Part shown: piece by piece, positions 9,480 to 20,692 of the stretch
How the letters are laid out: each line of letters starts with the position of its first letter
How positions within the stretch are numbered: the stretch's first letter is position 1
NCBI RefSeq assembly: GCF_021698855.1
Contig: NZ_WWFA01000011.1
Location: 62,001 to 126,000 of the forward strand
DNA length: 64,000 nt
Direction: 5' to 3'
From: Lactobacillus sp. S2-2
GTDB lineage: Bacteria > Bacillota > Bacilli > Lactobacillales > Lactobacillaceae
Notes under the pieces: generated by a model
Databases searched by the model: none
What the model was told of the DNA's origin: nothing
The model's input: the letters and a program-made list of their open reading frames with translations, nothing else
Position numbers and translations under genes: made by a program

Positions 9480-11495
9480 TTGGCTAGAGATATTAATAAG
9501 CCATTTGATTTGGTATCTAAGTATCAACCAACTGGAGATCAACCAAATGCAATTAATGAATTAACTAATGGAATTGAAAATTCAGAAAAGTCTCAAATTT
9601 TATTAGGTGCAACAGGGACTGGGAAAACTTTTACAATTGCTAATGTGATTAAAAATGTTAATAAACCAACATTAGTATTAACTCATAACAAAACTTTGGC
9701 TGGTCAATTATATGGTGAATTGAAGTCTTTCTTTCCAAATAATGCGGTTGAATATTTTGTTAGTTATTATGATTATTATCAACCAGAAGCTTATGTTCCC
9801 TCAAGTGACACTTATATTGAAAAAGATTCGTCAATTAATGATGAAATTGATGAATTAAGACACGGTGCTACTAGTTCACTTTTGGAAAGAAATGATGTGA
9901 TTGTTGTTGCATCTGTATCATCAATTTTTGGATTAGGAGATCCTTCTGAATATCAAAATCATACAGTGCATTTAAGAGTTGGAAGTGAATTATCTCGAGA
10001 TTCTTTATTGAAAGATTTAGTGGGAATTCAATTTGATCGAAATGATATTGATTTTCAACGTGGAAGATTTCGTGTAAGAGGAGATATTGTAGAAATTTTT
10101 CCGGCATCACAACATGAACATGCTTATCGAGTTGAATTTTTTGGTGATGAGATTGATCGGATTAGAGAAATCGATACATTAACTGGTGAAGTTATTGGTG
10201 ATTTGAATCAAGTTACGATTTTTCCAGCAACACATTTTTTAACTAATGATGAAATTATGAAAATCGCATTACCTGAAATTGAAACTGATTTAGAAAAACA
10301 AGTCGATAAATTTCAAAAAGAAGGTAAAATTTTAGAAGCACAAAGATTAAAGCAACGAACAGATTATGATATTGAAATGATGCGTGAGATGGGCTATACA
10401 ACAGGAATTGAAAATTATTCGAGATATATGGATCGTAGAAAGCCTGGAGAACCACCTTTTACATTGTTGGATTTCTTTCCTGATGATTATTTAACAATTG
10501 TCGATGAATCTCATCAAACCATGCCTCAAGTTCGAGGTATGTACAATGGTGATCGTGCTAGGAAACAACAACTAATTGACTATGGATTTAGATTACCTAG
10601 CGCATTAGATAATCGACCTCTAAAATTACCTGAATTTGAAGAAAAAGTTAATCAAATTGTATATATGTCAGCTACACCAGGTCCTTATGAAGAAGAACAA
10701 ACAAATAATATTGTTCAACAAATTATTCGACCAACAGGATTACTTGATCCAGTGATTGATGTACGTCCTACAGAAGGTCAAATGGATGATTTAGTTGCCG
10801 AGATTAAGAAAAGAACTGAAGTTGATGAAAGAGTATTTGTGACAACTTTGACTAAAAAAATGTCGGAAGATTTAACTGATTATTTAAAAGATTTAGGAAT
10901 TAAAGTTAAATATTTACATTCTGATATTAAAACTTTAGAGAGATCACAAATTATTCGAGATTTAAGATTAGGTAAATTTGATGTTTTAGTTGGAATTAAT
11001 CTACTTCGTGAAGGAATTGATGTTCCAGAAACTTCACTTGTTGCTATTTTAGATGCTGATAAAGAGGGATTCTTGAGAAATGAGAGATCATTAATTCAAA
11101 CAATTGGCCGTGCTGCAAGAAATTCTAATGGAAAAGTAATTTTATATGGTGATTCAACCACTCCATCAATGCAGGCTGCAATAGATGAAACAGCAAGAAG
11201 AAGATCTATTCAAATGAAGTATAACGAAGAACATGATATAACTCCAACAACTATTAAAAAAGATATTCCAGAGGAAATTTCTGCTTATAAGCCATCTAAT
11301 GATAATGATAAAAATGAAGATTTTTCAGAAACTACTTTTGAAAAAATGGATAAGAATGAACAAAATGAAATGATTAATAATTTAGAAGAAGAGATGAAAG
11401 CTGCCGCTAAAAAATTAGATTTTGAACAGGCAGCTAATTTAAGAGATACGATTATGCAATTGAAATCAGAAATGAAAACTAATAAAAAGAAATGA
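9480..11495 (+). CDS. uvrB: Excinuclease ABC subunit B
   Basis: 671 residues, normal for UvrB. It verifies DNA damage and recruits UvrC during nucleotide excision repair. Present are the Walker A loop GATGTGKT (about 43-50), the beta-hairpin region [12 protein letters not shown], helicase motifs ending in QTIGRAARN, and the C-terminal UVR motif [11 protein letters not shown] that contacts UvrA and UvrC. The start is TTG 9480, 9 bases after AAGGGGG. uvrA starts 9 bases after its stop. Confidence 0.97.
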   Translation: MARDINKPFDLVSKYQPTGDQPNAINELTNGIENSEKSQILLGATGTGKTFTIANVIKNVNKPTLVLTHNKTLAGQLYGELKSFFPNNAVEYFVSYYDYYQPEAYVPSSDTYIEKDSSINDEIDELRHGATSSLLERNDVIVVASVSSIFGLGDPSEYQNHTVHLRVGSELSRDSLLKDLVGIQFDRNDIDFQRGRFRVRGDIVEIFPASQHEHAYRVEFFGDEIDRIREIDTLTGEVIGDLNQVTIFPATHFLTNDEIMKIALPEIETDLEKQVDKFQKEGKILEAQRLKQRTDYDIEMMREMGYTTGIENYSRYMDRRKPGEPPFTLLDFFPDDYLTIVDESHQTMPQVRGMYNGDRARKQQLIDYGFRLPSALDNRPLKLPEFEEKVNQIVYMSATPGPYEEEQTNNIVQQIIRPTGLLDPVIDVRPTEGQMDDLVAEIKKRTEVDERVFVTTLTKKMSEDLTDYLKDLGIKVKYLHSDIKTLERSQIIRDLRLGKFDVLVGINLLREGIDVPETSLVAILDADKEGFLRNERSLIQTIGRAARNSNGKVILYGDSTTPSMQAAIDETARRRSIQMKYNEEHDITPTTIKKDIPEEISAYKPSNDNDKNEDFSETTFEKMDKNEQNEMINNLEEEMKAAAKKLDFEQAANLRDTIMQLKSEMKTNKKK

Positions 11496-11503
11496 GTGAT
11501 TAA

Positions 11504-14332
11504 ATGCCAAGTGATAAAATTAAAATTAGAGGTGCAAGAGAGCATAATTTAAAAGATATTAACGTTGATATTCCTAAAGATAGTTTAGTTGTAGTTACTG
11601 GACTATCCGGATCTGGTAAAAGTTCACTTGCTTTTGATACACTTTATGCTGAAGGACAACGAAGATATGTTGAAAGTCTATCCTCTTACGCTAGACAATT
11701 TTTAGGTCAAATGGATAAGCCTGATGTTGATTCAATTGATGGATTAAGTCCAGCAATTTCAATTGATCAAAAGACTACCTCTAAGAATCCAAGATCAACA
11801 GTTGGAACAGTGACCGAAATTAGTGATTATTATCGACTTTTATGGGCTAGGGTCGGTACACCAGTATGTCCAAATGATGGTACTGTAATTGAAAGTCAAT
11901 CACTCGATCAGATGTTAGATTCGATTTTATCTTTACCAGAAAGAACAAAATTACAAGTTTTTTCACCAGTTGTAAGAAATGAAAAAGGGAACCATCAAAG
12001 AATTCTTGAAAAAATAAAAAAAGAAGGATTTGTTAGAGTTCAGGTTGATGGAGAAATCAAAGAAATCAGCGATGATATTGAACTTGATGAAAGAAAAAAA
12101 CATACAATTAATGTTGTAATTGATCGAATTGTTTTAAAAGAAGGCATTAATTCTAGATTATCTGATTCTCTAGAAACTGCGTTAAGAATTAGTGAAGGTT
12201 ACGCAGTTATTGATTTTCTTGGTGAAAGAGATCAATTTGTTTTTTCTGAACATTATTCATGTCCTTATTGCGGATTTACAGTTGGTAAGTTAGAGCCAAG
12301 ATTGTTTTCATTTAATGCACCTTATGGAGCATGTCCTGATTGTGGAGGATTAGGTGTTAAATTAGAAGTTGATTATGATTTAGTTATTCCAGATGGAACT
12401 AAAACTATTACCGAAGGAGTTATTGAGCCTTGGAATCCAATTAGTTCTAAATATTATCCAGAGATGTTATCGCAATTTTGTAAACAGTTTGAAATTGATG
12501 AGAATACTCCCTTTAATAAATTATCTAAAAGGCAAAGAAATCTTATTTTATATGGTTCTAAGAATAAGACTTTTCATTTTCACTATGAAAATGACTTTGG
12601 TGGAGTAAGAGATGTTGATGTTCCTTTTGAAGGAGTTATTAATAACATTAAAAGAAGATTTAATGAAACTAATAGTGATTTTACTCGTGAAACAATGCGT
12701 CAATATATGACTGAATTAACTTGTCAAACTTGTCATGGATATCGATTAAGTAGAGAAGCATTATCGGTTAAAATTAATGGGATGCACATTGGAGAAGTTT
12801 CAGACTTAAATATTGATCAAGAAAATAATTTTTTTGAAGATTTAAAATTTGGTGAACAAGATACAATGATTGCAAAACCAATTATTAAAGAAATAAATGA
12901 TCGTTTGAATTTTTTGAAAAATGTTGGGTTAGATTATTTAACTTTATCAAGATCTGCGAGAACTTTATCAGGTGGAGAAGCACAAAGAATAAGATTAGCC
13001 ACTCAAATTGGTTCTAATTTATCCGGGGTACTTTATGTATTAGATGAACCATCAATTGGATTACATCAAAGAGATAATGATCGTTTAATAAGTTCTTTAA
13101 AGCAAATGCGAGATTTAGGGAACACGCTTGTAGTTGTTGAACATGATAGCGATACGATGTTAGCTGCTGATTACTTGATTGACGTTGGCCCAGGAGCAGG
13201 ATTAGATGGTGGTAAAATAATTGCTTCAGGAACACCAAATGAAGTTATGAAAAATAATAATTCTATTACTGGTCAGTACTTATCAGGAAATAAAAAAATA
13301 TCGATTCCTGAGAAAAGAAGAAAAGGAAATGGTAAATTTATTTCTGTTAAAGGAGCAGCAGAGAATAATTTAAAAGATGTTGACTTTAAGTTTCCTTTAG
13401 GAGCTCTAAACTTAGTAACTGGTGTTTCTGGATCTGGAAAATCAACTTTAATTAATGATATTTTAAAGAAAGCTTTAGCACAAAAATTAAATCATAATAG
13501 TCAAAAGCCGGGGAAGTTTAAATCAATTACAGGATATAAAAATATTGAGAAATTAATTAATATTGATCAAAATCCGATTGGTAAAACTCCGAGAAGTAAT
13601 CCAGCAACTTATATTGGAGTTTTTGATGATATAAGAGATTTATTTGCTCAGACTAATGAAGCAAAGTTAAGAGGTTATAAAAAAGGTCGCTTTAGTTTTA
13701 ATGTAAAAGGTGGTCGTTGTGAAACTTGTCATGGAGATGGAATTTTAAAGATTGAAATGAATTTTTTACCAGATGTGTATGTTCCGTGTGAAGTTTGTCA
13801 TGGTAAAAGATATAATGCTGAGACTTTGGAAATTCAATATAAAGATAAAAACATTGATGATATTTTAAGTATGACGATTGATGAATCCCTTAAATTTTTT
13901 GAACCAATTCCAAAAATAAATCGTAAGTTAAAAACAATTTCTGAAGTTGGATTAGGATATGTAAAATTAGGTCAGCCTGCTAATACTTTATCCGGTGGAG
14001 AAGCTCAAAGAATGAAATTGGCTTCTGAGTTGCATAAAAGATCAGCTGGTAAAAATCTTTATATTTTGGATGAACCAACTACTGGACTTCATAGTGAAGA
14101 TATCAAAAAATTAATGCTTGTTTTACAAGAGTTAGTTGATAATGGAAATACTGTTTTAATTATTGAACATAATTTAGATGTAATTAAACAAGCTGATTAT
14201 GTTACAGATTTAGGTCCAGAAGGTGGAGATGCTGGTGGTCAAATAATTGCAACAGGAACACCTGAAGATATTGCTAAAGAAGAAAAAAGTTATACAGGTT
14301 ATTATTTAAGAAAAGTCTTAGAAAGAGATTAG
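11504..14332 (+). CDS. uvrA: Excinuclease ABC subunit A
   Basis: 942 residues. The UvrA dimer finds helix-distorting lesions and loads UvrB. Two ABC ATPase units are visible, with Walker A loops GLSGSGKSS (about 33-41) and GVSGSGKST (about 643-651), paired signature motifs LSGGEAQR, and two zinc modules (CPYCGF...CPDCGG and CETCHGDG...CEVCHG). It is the second gene of uvrBA, and the stop overlaps the terminator at 14323-14356. Confidence 0.98.
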   Translation: MPSDKIKIRGAREHNLKDINVDIPKDSLVVVTGLSGSGKSSLAFDTLYAEGQRRYVESLSSYARQFLGQMDKPDVDSIDGLSPAISIDQKTTSKNPRSTVGTVTEISDYYRLLWARVGTPVCPNDGTVIESQSLDQMLDSILSLPERTKLQVFSPVVRNEKGNHQRILEKIKKEGFVRVQVDGEIKEISDDIELDERKKHTINVVIDRIVLKEGINSRLSDSLETALRISEGYAVIDFLGERDQFVFSEHYSCPYCGFTVGKLEPRLFSFNAPYGACPDCGGLGVKLEVDYDLVIPDGTKTITEGVIEPWNPISSKYYPEMLSQFCKQFEIDENTPFNKLSKRQRNLILYGSKNKTFHFHYENDFGGVRDVDVPFEGVINNIKRRFNETNSDFTRETMRQYMTELTCQTCHGYRLSREALSVKINGMHIGEVSDLNIDQENNFFEDLKFGEQDTMIAKPIIKEINDRLNFLKNVGLDYLTLSRSARTLSGGEAQRIRLATQIGSNLSGVLYVLDEPSIGLHQRDNDRLISSLKQMRDLGNTLVVVEHDSDTMLAADYLIDVGPGAGLDGGKIIASGTPNEVMKNNNSITGQYLSGNKKISIPEKRRKGNGKFISVKGAAENNLKDVDFKFPLGALNLVTGVSGSGKSTLINDILKKALAQKLNHNSQKPGKFKSITGYKNIEKLINIDQNPIGKTPRSNPATYIGVFDDIRDLFAQTNEAKLRGYKKGRFSFNVKGGRCETCHGDGILKIEMNFLPDVYVPCEVCHGKRYNAETLEIQYKDKNIDDILSMTIDESLKFFEPIPKINRKLKTISEVGLGYVKLGQPANTLSGGEAQRMKLASELHKRSAGKNLYILDEPTTGLHSEDIKKLMLVLQELVDNGNTVLIIEHNLDVIKQADYVTDLGPEGGDAGGQIIATGTPEDIAKEEKSYTGYYLRKVLERD

Positions 14333-14356
14333 CAATTTATCTAATCTCTTTTTTTA
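14323..14356 (+). terminator. Intrinsic terminator of uvrBA
   Basis: Ten-pair stem AAGAGATTAG/CTAATCTCTT (14323-14332, 14341-14350) followed by T7. The 5' arm includes the uvrA stop codon. Confidence 0.88.
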
Positions 14357-14371
14357 TGGAACACCCGGATA

Positions 14372-14380
14372 TGTTATACT
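14372..14380 (+). promoter_or_regulatory. Extended -10 promoter for rapZ operon
   Basis: TGTTATACT is an extended -10 element placed 33 bases before the rapZ start and just after the uvrA terminator. No convincing -35 box is seen. Confidence 0.5.
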
Positions 14381-14412
14381 AATTTATAACAAAAAGTTAG
14401 GGGTTAATCACT

Positions 14413-15291
14413 ATGTCAGAAATAAAAAAATTTGTAATTGTTACAGGGATGAGCGGTGCTGGTAAAACAGTTGCAATGCAAAATTTTGAAGATTTAGGTT
14501 ACTTTTGTGTTGATAATATGCCTCCATCTTTATTACCAAAATTTAAGGAAATGGTTAATTCATCAAAAGAGATTAACAAAATTGCTTTAGTATTAGATTT
14601 TAGAGCGCCTGCATTTTATGATGAGATTATTGAAACTTTAATTAATTTATCTAATCAAAAAGTATTGAATTCAAATGTTATTTTTTTAGATGCCTCTGAT
14701 GAACAATTAGTAAAAAGATATAGTGAAAGTAAAAGAATTCATCCGCTATCAAGAGGTGGAAGAATTATTGACGGAATTAATAAAGAACGTAATCTATTAA
14801 AAGATGTAAAAAAATCAGCTGATATCGTAATCGATACTAATGATATGACAGCAAAGCAATTAAGAAGTAAAATATTTCATCAATTTGAGTCAGATAGTTC
14901 TGAACCTTTTTATGTTGATTTAATGTCATTTGGATTTAAATATGGATTACCAATAGATGCTGATATTGTGATGGATGTTAGATTTTTAAAAAATCCGTTC
15001 TATATAAAAGAATTACGTGAAAAAACTGGGTTAAATAAAGAAGTTTATGATTATGTTATGAATCAAGCTGACACGGAGGAATTTTATAATCAATTATTGA
15101 AATTACTTAAAATAACAATTCCAAAATATCAAAAAGAAGGAAAAACAAACGTAACAGTTGCGATAGGTTGTACTGGAGGTCAGCATCGATCAGTTTCAAT
15201 TACTGAGAGATTAGTTAAAGATTTAAAATCTGATTTTATTATCAATACTAGTCATCGCGATATAAATCGTTATATAGGAGATATTTATTGA
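14413..15291 (+). CDS. rapZ: RNase adapter / nucleotide-binding protein RapZ (YvcJ)
   Basis: 292 residues with the P-loop GMSGAGKT (about 12-19) and the C-terminal family motif CTGGQHRS. The E. coli homologue senses glucosamine 6-phosphate and steers RNase E on GlmZ. In Firmicutes YvcJ is a P-loop NTPase linked to yvcK; its RNA partner there is not established. It overlaps yvcK by one base (TGATG), giving the standard rapZ-yvcK-whiA operon. Confidence 0.95.
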   Translation: MSEIKKFVIVTGMSGAGKTVAMQNFEDLGYFCVDNMPPSLLPKFKEMVNSSKEINKIALVLDFRAPAFYDEIIETLINLSNQKVLNSNVIFLDASDEQLVKRYSESKRIHPLSRGGRIIDGINKERNLLKDVKKSADIVIDTNDMTAKQLRSKIFHQFESDSSEPFYVDLMSFGFKYGLPIDADIVMDVRFLKNPFYIKELREKTGLNKEVYDYVMNQADTEEFYNQLLKLLKITIPKYQKEGKTNVTVAIGCTGGQHRSVSITERLVKDLKSDFIINTSHRDINRYIGDIY

Positions 15292-16271
15292 TGACTAATA
15301 ATATTAATAAACAACCTAAAATAGTTGTTATTGGAGGAGGAACAGGTCTTCCAGTAGTTTTAAAAAGTTTAAAAAAACATAATGTTGATATAACAGCAAT
15401 TGTTACGGTTGCTGATGACGGAGGGTCTTCAGGAATTATTCGTAATTATATGAATGTATTACCACCTGGAGACATTAGAAATGTTTTAGTTTCACTTTCT
15501 AATCTTTCTCAATTGGAGTTAGATATTTTTCAGTATCGTTTTCAAAGTGAAGATCAATTTTTTGCTGGTCATGCAATTGGTAATTTAATTATTGCGGCAT
15601 TAAGTGAAATGCAACAAGGTTTTTTTGATGGTGTACAAACACTAACAAAATTGATGAGAGTTCAAGGGCATGTTTTTCCAGCAAGTGATTCAATGGTTGA
15701 ATTACATGCACAATTTGAAGATGAAACGGAAGCGGTTGGTGAAACAACAGTTACAGCAACACCAAAAAAGATTAATAAAGTATGGGTTGAATCAAAGAAT
15801 AGTAATGAAAAACCTAAAGCTGTTGATAGTGTTATAAAGTCTATTTTAGAGGCAGATCAAATTGTTCTTGGTCCCGGAAGTTTGTTTACTAGTATTTTAC
15901 CCAATCTAATGATTGAAAATATTGCAGATGCATTAAGAAAAACTAAAGCTCAGATTATTTATATCTGTAATATTATGACTCAAAGTGGAGAAACTGATGA
16001 TTTTACTGATGCAGATCATGTTAGAGTTTTAAATCAACATTTAAAAGAAAATTTTGTAGATATTGTGTTAGTTAATAATCAAAATATTAGTAAAAATTAT
16101 ATTAATAATCAAAATTGGAAACATTATTCAAAACCAGTTATTCATGATGAAGAAAAATTAAAAGAACAAGATTGTGATTTTGTCTTAACTAATTTCGTAA
16201 ATTTAACTGATAAAGGTATTTATCATGATGGGGACCTTGTCGCAAAAGAATTAATGAAACTATTAAAATAA
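15291..16271 (+). CDS. yvcK: Gluconeogenesis/morphogenesis factor YvcK (CofD-like)
   Basis: 326 residues from ATG 15291. The glycine-rich loop [15 protein letters not shown] and [11 protein letters not shown] identify the UPF0052/CofD-like family. In Bacillus YvcK is needed for growth on gluconeogenic carbon sources and for normal cell shape, and binds UDP-sugars. It overlaps the rapZ stop, suggesting translational coupling, and whiA follows closely. Confidence 0.95.
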   Translation: MTNNINKQPKIVVIGGGTGLPVVLKSLKKHNVDITAIVTVADDGGSSGIIRNYMNVLPPGDIRNVLVSLSNLSQLELDIFQYRFQSEDQFFAGHAIGNLIIAALSEMQQGFFDGVQTLTKLMRVQGHVFPASDSMVELHAQFEDETEAVGETTVTATPKKINKVWVESKNSNEKPKAVDSVIKSILEADQIVLGPGSLFTSILPNLMIENIADALRKTKAQIIYICNIMTQSGETDDFTDADHVRVLNQHLKENFVDIVLVNNQNISKNYINNQNWKHYSKPVIHDEEKLKEQDCDFVLTNFVNLTDKGIYHDGDLVAKELMKLLK

Positions 16272-16291
16272 CAATAAAGAAGGTGATTTTT

Positions 16292-17239
16292 ATTTCTTAT
16301 GCTAGTGATGTTAAAAAAGAACTAACTAATTTAGAAGTTCATAGAAAAAATGCTAAAGCTGAATTAATGGCTTTAATTAGAATGAATGGAACATTAGCAA
16401 TTATTAATCATAAATTTGTTTTAGATGTTCAATCAGAAAATCCAGCAATTGCTAGAAGACTATATCAATTATTATTAGATTTTTATCATGTTGAAGGTAA
16501 GTTGATTGTTAGAAAAAAAATGAAATTAAAGAAAAATAATTTATATGTGGTTAGACTAAGTGAAAATGTTCAAGAAATTTTAGATGATTTAAATATTCTG
16601 GATGGTACACAGATTGTTGAAAGAGTACCAATTGAATTGTTAAATGATGATTATCAAATTAGATCTTATCTTAGAGGAGCATTTTTAGCTGGGGGATCAG
16701 TAAATAATCCAGAAACATCTAGATATCATTTAGAAATTTATTCATTATATGAAGATCATAATGAAATGATTAATGAGATGATTAATGAATATGGATTAAA
16801 TGCTAAAACTACTCAAAGAAGAAGTGGATATATCACTTATCTAAAAGAAGCAGAAAAAATTGCTGATTTTCTTAAACTAATTGGTGCTACGAATGCTATG
16901 TTGAAATTTGAAGATATAAGAATTGTTAGAGATATGCGTAATTCAGTTAATCGATTAGTTAATTGTGAAACCGCAAATATGAACAAAGTTGCTAATGCAG
17001 CTACTCGACAAATTGAAAATATTAAGTATATTTCTGAAAAAGTAGGATTAGAACAATTACCTGATAAATTACAAGAAGTAGCTGAAATTAGAATTAAAAA
17101 TAAGGAAATTAGTTTAAAAGAACTTGGAGAATGTTTACCAAATGGGGCTATTTCTAAGTCAGGAATTAATCATCGATTAAGAAAAATTAATGAATATGCC
17201 GATAAGTTGAGAAAAGAAGATATTGATTATAGTGTATAA
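16292..17239 (+). CDS. whiA: DNA-binding protein WhiA, probable ATT start
   Basis: WhiA is a chromosome-associated protein with an N-terminal LAGLIDADG-type fold and a C-terminal helix-turn-helix; in Bacillus it affects division and chromosome segregation. From ATT 16292 the protein begins [14 protein letters not shown], matching the usual WhiA start, and is 315 residues. GAAGGTGA (16279-16286) lies 5 bases before this ATT. GTG 16283 is the alternative and lies inside that Shine-Dalgarno, which makes it less likely. [12 protein letters not shown] and the C-terminal HTH ([20 protein letters not shown]) are present. Last gene of rapZ-yvcK-whiA. Confidence 0.93.
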   Translation: MSYASDVKKELTNLEVHRKNAKAELMALIRMNGTLAIINHKFVLDVQSENPAIARRLYQLLLDFYHVEGKLIVRKKMKLKKNNLYVVRLSENVQEILDDLNILDGTQIVERVPIELLNDDYQIRSYLRGAFLAGGSVNNPETSRYHLEIYSLYEDHNEMINEMINEYGLNAKTTQRRSGYITYLKEAEKIADFLKLIGATNAMLKFEDIRIVRDMRNSVNRLVNCETANMNKVANAATRQIENIKYISEKVGLEQLPDKLQEVAEIRIKNKEISLKELGECLPNGAISKSGINHRLRKINEYADKLRKEDIDYSV

Positions 17240-17273
17240 AAAAAGAATTGCTGATATCAGCAATTCTTTTTTT
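17238..17273. terminator. Bidirectional terminator between whiA and clpP
   Basis: Near-perfect palindrome GAATTGCTGA/TCAGCAATTC, with A runs on the left and T runs on the right, between two convergent genes. Confidence 0.88.
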
Positions 17274-17278
17274 ATTAT

Positions 17279-17872
17279 TTATTTTTTCTCACTACTATTT
17301 TTCATAACGCCATCAATCAAACCATATTCAACTGCATCATCAGCAGTTAAATAATTATCTCTCTCAGTATCTTTGTTGATTTTTTCAAGAGGTTGATTTG
17401 AATTTTCAGCAAGTAATTCATTAATCATTTTTCTTGCTTTTAGAATTTCAACAGCGGCAATTTCAATTTCAGTTTGTTGACCTTGTGCGCCACCTGATGG
17501 TTGGTGAATCATTACTTGAGAATGAGGTAATGCAAATCTTTTACCTTTAGCACCAGAAGATGCTAAAACTGAAGCCATTGATGCGGCCATTCCCATTACG
17601 ATAGTTTGAACATCAGCTTTAATGAAATTCATTGTGTCATAAATTGCCATTCCTGATGTAATAACACCACCCGGTGAATTAATATATAAATATATATCTT
17701 TGTCAGGATCTTGTGCATCTAAAAATAATAATTGAGCAATAATTGCGTTTGCCATATCATCTTCGATTGGACCTGAAAGCATAATAATTCTATCTTTTAA
17801 TAATCTGGAATAAATATCATAAGCTCTTTCGCCTTGTGGAGAGCTTTCTACAACTGTTGGGACTAAATTCAT
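17279..17872 (-). CDS. clpP: ATP-dependent Clp protease proteolytic subunit
   Basis: 197 residues. ClpP forms the barrel-shaped serine protease that degrades proteins fed by Clp ATPases. The catalytic triad is present: Ser98 (GMAASMA), His123 (MIHQPSGG) and Asp172 ([11 protein letters not shown]). The start codon at 17872 follows AAGGAGG. A CtsR-type operator lies upstream at 17921-17937. It is convergent with whiA. Confidence 0.98.
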   Translation of the reverse strand: MNLVPTVVESSPQGERAYDIYSRLLKDRIIMLSGPIEDDMANAIIAQLLFLDAQDPDKDIYLYINSPGGVITSGMAIYDTMNFIKADVQTIVMGMAASMASVLASSGAKGKRFALPHSQVMIHQPSGGAQGQQTEIEIAAVEILKARKMINELLAENSNQPLEKINKDTERDNYLTADDAVEYGLIDGVMKNSSEKK

Positions 17873-17920
17873 TTGAAATCCTCCTTAAACATATCAATAT
17901 AGCGTTAATAATAGACTAAT

Positions 17921-17937
17921 GGTCAATTTAGGTCAAT
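17921..17937. promoter_or_regulatory. CtsR operator upstream of clpP
   Basis: Tandem heptads GGTCAAT-TTA-GGTCAAT match the CtsR consensus GGTCAAA-N3-GGTCAAA except for the last base of each heptad. On the - strand TTGACC of the box can act as the clpP -35. Repression by CtsR under non-stress conditions is inferred. Confidence 0.75.
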
Positions 17938-17972
17938 GATTTTGTGTTGAATTTTTGTAAATAGAGCTTTAA

Positions 17973-18044
17973 TGCATCTGAAGAGAATCGAACTCTTATC
18001 CTAAGAATCGGAATCTTATGTGTTATCCATTACACTACAGATGC
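17973..18044 (-). tRNA. tRNA-Arg (anticodon CCG)
   Basis: Read on the - strand, a 72-base cloverleaf: acceptor GCATCTG paired with CAGATGC, D arm GTGTAATGGATAACAC, anticodon stem TAAGA/TCTTA with loop TTCCGAT (anticodon CCG), and T arm AGAGTTCGATTCTCT. The 3' CCA is not encoded. It decodes CGG, a rare Arg codon here. It stands alone between clpP and gap. Confidence 0.93.
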
Positions 18045-18094
18045 AAGCTGAAATTCATTATAGTTTATATATACAATAATGACAATTATATGAT

Positions 18095-18212
18095 GGTCAA
18101 ATGGTTGCAAAAAAAATTTTGTTTGCTATACTGAAAATGTTGATACGGTAAGTAATTGGGAATTATTTATTATAATTTTTTCGCTGACAATTCTGTGTCA
18201 AAGTGGTACTAT
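18095..18212 (+). promoter_or_regulatory. Tandem promoters and putative operators upstream of gap
   Basis: Two promoter candidates are visible: TTGCAA (18105-18110)-16-TATACT (18127-18132) and CTGACA (18184-18189)-17-TACTAT (18207-18212), the latter with an extended TGG. A CtsR-like half site GGTCAAA is at 18095-18101. The inverted repeat TGACA-N6-TGTCA (18185-18200) overlaps the second -35 and could bind a repressor. There is no cggR gene upstream of gap. Confidence 0.55.
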
Positions 18213-18260
18213 GTAATGGTAACAAATATATAATTGTTGATCCTAAAGGAGGAAACAAAT

Positions 18261-19265
18261 ATGACTGCAAAAATTGGTCTAAATGGTTTCGGTAGAATTG
18301 GTCGTCTAGCTTTTAGACGTATTCACGAACTAAAATCAAGTGATATTGAAGTTGTTGGTATTAATGATTTAACTACACCTTCAATGTTAGCTTACTTATT
18401 AAAATATGATTCAGCACATGGTAAATTCGATGGTGAAGTATCAGCTACTGAAGATGCTATTATCGTAGATGGTAAACGTATTCCTGTATACGCAGAACGT
18501 GATGCCGCTAATATCCCATGGGTTAAAAATGATGGTGTAGATTTCGTACTTGAATGTACTGGTTTCTATACTTCAGAAGAAAAATCACAAGCTCATATTG
18601 ACGCTGGTGCAAAACGTGTTCTAATTTCAGCTCCTGCTGGTGCTGTTAAGACTGTTGTTCCTGGTGTTAATATGGATGAATTAGACTCAAACGATAAAAT
18701 CGTTTCTGCAGGTTCATGTACTACTAACTGTTTAGCACCTATGGCTTACTGGTTAAACGAAGACTTTGGTGTTAAATTAGGTACTATGACAACTATTCAT
18801 GCTTACACTGCTACTCAAGCTATCCAAGATGGTCCAAGAAGTAGTAAATTTAGAAATAACCGTGCTGCTGCCGTTAATACTATTCCTCATTCATCAGGTG
18901 CTGCTAAAGCTATTGGTTTAGTAATTCCTGAACTTGATGGTGTATTAAAAGGACATGCACAACGTGTATCAACAATTGATGGTTCATTAACTGAATTAGT
19001 TTCAGTTCTTGACAAAAACGTTACTGTTGATGACATTAACAAATCTATGGCAAAACACCAAAACGAAGCCTTCGGTTACACTGAAGATGAAATCGTTTCA
19101 AGTGATATCATTGGTGATAGCCACGGTTCATTATTTGACCCAAGTCAAACTGAAATCACTGAAAATGGTGATACTCAATTAGTTAAGACTGTTGCATGGT
19201 ACGATAATGAATGGGGATTCACTTGTAACATGATCCGTACTCTATTACACTTTGCTTCACTATAA
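18261..19265 (+). CDS. gap: Glyceraldehyde-3-phosphate dehydrogenase, type I
   Basis: 334 residues. It oxidises glyceraldehyde 3-phosphate to 1,3-bisphosphoglycerate with NAD+. NAD-binding loop [11 protein letters not shown] and catalytic Cys in [13 protein letters not shown] (about Cys153) are present. ATG 18261 follows AAAGGAGG. The gene is richer in C-ending codons (TTC, AAC, TAC) than its neighbours, typical of very high expression. A GC-rich terminator separates it from pgk. Confidence 0.98.
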   Translation: MTAKIGLNGFGRIGRLAFRRIHELKSSDIEVVGINDLTTPSMLAYLLKYDSAHGKFDGEVSATEDAIIVDGKRIPVYAERDAANIPWVKNDGVDFVLECTGFYTSEEKSQAHIDAGAKRVLISAPAGAVKTVVPGVNMDELDSNDKIVSAGSCTTNCLAPMAYWLNEDFGVKLGTMTTIHAYTATQAIQDGPRSSKFRNNRAAAVNTIPHSSGAAKAIGLVIPELDGVLKGHAQRVSTIDGSLTELVSVLDKNVTVDDINKSMAKHQNEAFGYTEDEIVSSDIIGDSHGSLFDPSQTEITENGDTQLVKTVAWYDNEWGFTCNMIRTLLHFASL

Positions 19266-19306
19266 GCTTAAGTTAATTCAGTATTTGAAATGTTAAAATC
19301 CTGATT

Positions 19307-19343
19307 CAAAAGGCGGGAGGAGGAAACTCCTTCCGCTTTTTAT
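19307..19343 (+). terminator. Intrinsic terminator after gap
   Basis: Strong hairpin AAGGCGGGAGGAG/CTCCTTCCGCTTTT with a GAAA loop and a T tract, notably GC-rich for this genome. Confidence 0.85.
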
Positions 19344-19374
19344 TTAAAAAGATTATTAATTGGAGGAAAATATA

Positions 19375-20586
19375 ATGAACAAAACAATTATTAATGATTT
19401 AGATGTTAAAAGTAAAAAAATCTTAATGCGTGTTGATTTCAATGTTCCTATTAATGATGGTGTTGTTGGTGATGATAATCGTATCGTTGCAGCTTTACCT
19501 TCAATTAAATATGTAATTGAAAACGGCGGAAAAGCAGTATTATTTTCACATCTTGGTAGAATTAAGAGTGAAGATGATAAAGAAGGTTTATCATTACGTC
19601 CAGTTGCTGAAAAATTAGCTGATTTGTTAGGCAAACCAGTTACTTTTGTTCCAGTAACTGAAGGTTCTCAATTAGAAAAAGCAATTAATGACATGGAAGA
19701 TGGACAAGTATTACTTGTTCAAAACACTAGATATGAAGATGTTGTTAATGGTGAAGAAGTAAAACGTGAATCTAAAAATGATAAAGCATTAGGTGAATAC
19801 TGGGCTTCTTTAGGTGATGCTTTTGTAAATGATGCATTTGGTACAGCTCACCGTTCACATGCTTCAAACGTTGGAATTGCTACTGCAATGGAAGCTAATA
19901 ATAAACCTGTTGCTGCTGGTTACTTAATGGAAAAAGAAATTGAATTTTTAGGTAATGCAGTGGATAATCCAGAAAAACCATTTGTTGCTATTTTAGGTGG
20001 TGCAAAAGTTTCTGATAAAATCGGTGTAATTGATCATTTATTAGGCAAAGCTGATAAGATTATTATCGGTGGTGGAATGACATATACTTTCTATGCAGCC
20101 CAAGGTATTAATATTGGTAATTCATTAGTTGAAGAAGACAAAATTGATGTTGCTAAAGAAATCTTAGAAAAAGGTAAAGATCAAATCATTTTACCAGTAG
20201 ATTCTGTTGTAGCTGAAAAATTCTCTAATGATGTAGAAGAAAAAACTGTTGAAGGTGCTATTCCAGATGGATACATGGCACTTGATATTGGACCTAAATC
20301 TGTTGAAACATTTGAAGATGTTTTAAAAGATGCTAAAACTGTTGTTTGGAATGGACCTATGGGTGTGTTTGAAATGCCTAAATTTGCTAAAGGTACTTTA
20401 GCAATTGGAAAATTCTTAGGTGATTTAGATGCTATCACAATCGTTGGTGGTGGTGATTCTACAGCTGCTGTTAAGGAATTAGGAGTTTCAGATAAATTAA
20501 CTCATATTTCAACTGGTGGTGGAGCTTCACTTGAATATCTTGAAGGTAAAGAACTTCCAGGAATTGCTTCATTATCAGATAAATAA
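19375..20586 (+). CDS. pgk: Phosphoglycerate kinase
   Basis: 403 residues from ATG 19375, placed 8 bases after TGGAGG. It transfers phosphate from 1,3-bisphosphoglycerate to ADP. The N-terminal signature [12 protein letters not shown], substrate-binding AHRSHAS and the C-terminal nucleotide loop [14 protein letters not shown] are clear. A terminator follows. No clear promoter lies between the gap terminator and this gene, so some read-through is likely. Confidence 0.98.
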   Translation: MNKTIINDLDVKSKKILMRVDFNVPINDGVVGDDNRIVAALPSIKYVIENGGKAVLFSHLGRIKSEDDKEGLSLRPVAEKLADLLGKPVTFVPVTEGSQLEKAINDMEDGQVLLVQNTRYEDVVNGEEVKRESKNDKALGEYWASLGDAFVNDAFGTAHRSHASNVGIATAMEANNKPVAAGYLMEKEIEFLGNAVDNPEKPFVAILGGAKVSDKIGVIDHLLGKADKIIIGGGMTYTFYAAQGINIGNSLVEEDKIDVAKEILEKGKDQIILPVDSVVAEKFSNDVEEKTVEGAIPDGYMALDIGPKSVETFEDVLKDAKTVVWNGPMGVFEMPKFAKGTLAIGKFLGDLDAITIVGGGDSTAAVKELGVSDKLTHISTGGGASLEYLEGKELPGIASLSDK

Positions 20587-20593
20587 TTAGATT

Positions 20594-20624
20594 AAAAAAG
20601 AGCAATTTTATTGCTCTTTTTTTT
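20594..20624 (+). terminator. Intrinsic terminator after pgk
   Basis: AAAAGAGCAA/TTGCTCTTTT hairpin with a four-base loop and T8. Confidence 0.88.
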
Positions 20625-20692
20625 CGCTTTGCTAGATAAATATTAACTTCTCGTTTAAAATGTTAACCATAGTTAAGAAGGGAGAATTTAAT

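Noticed and set aside
12393-12608. 71-codon frame inside uvrA on the + strand
   Set aside because: Out-of-frame shadow of uvrA with no family similarity; uvrA itself is complete.
17238-17273. Long palindrome as an operator
   Set aside because: It is flanked by A and T tracts between convergent genes, so it is a bidirectional terminator.
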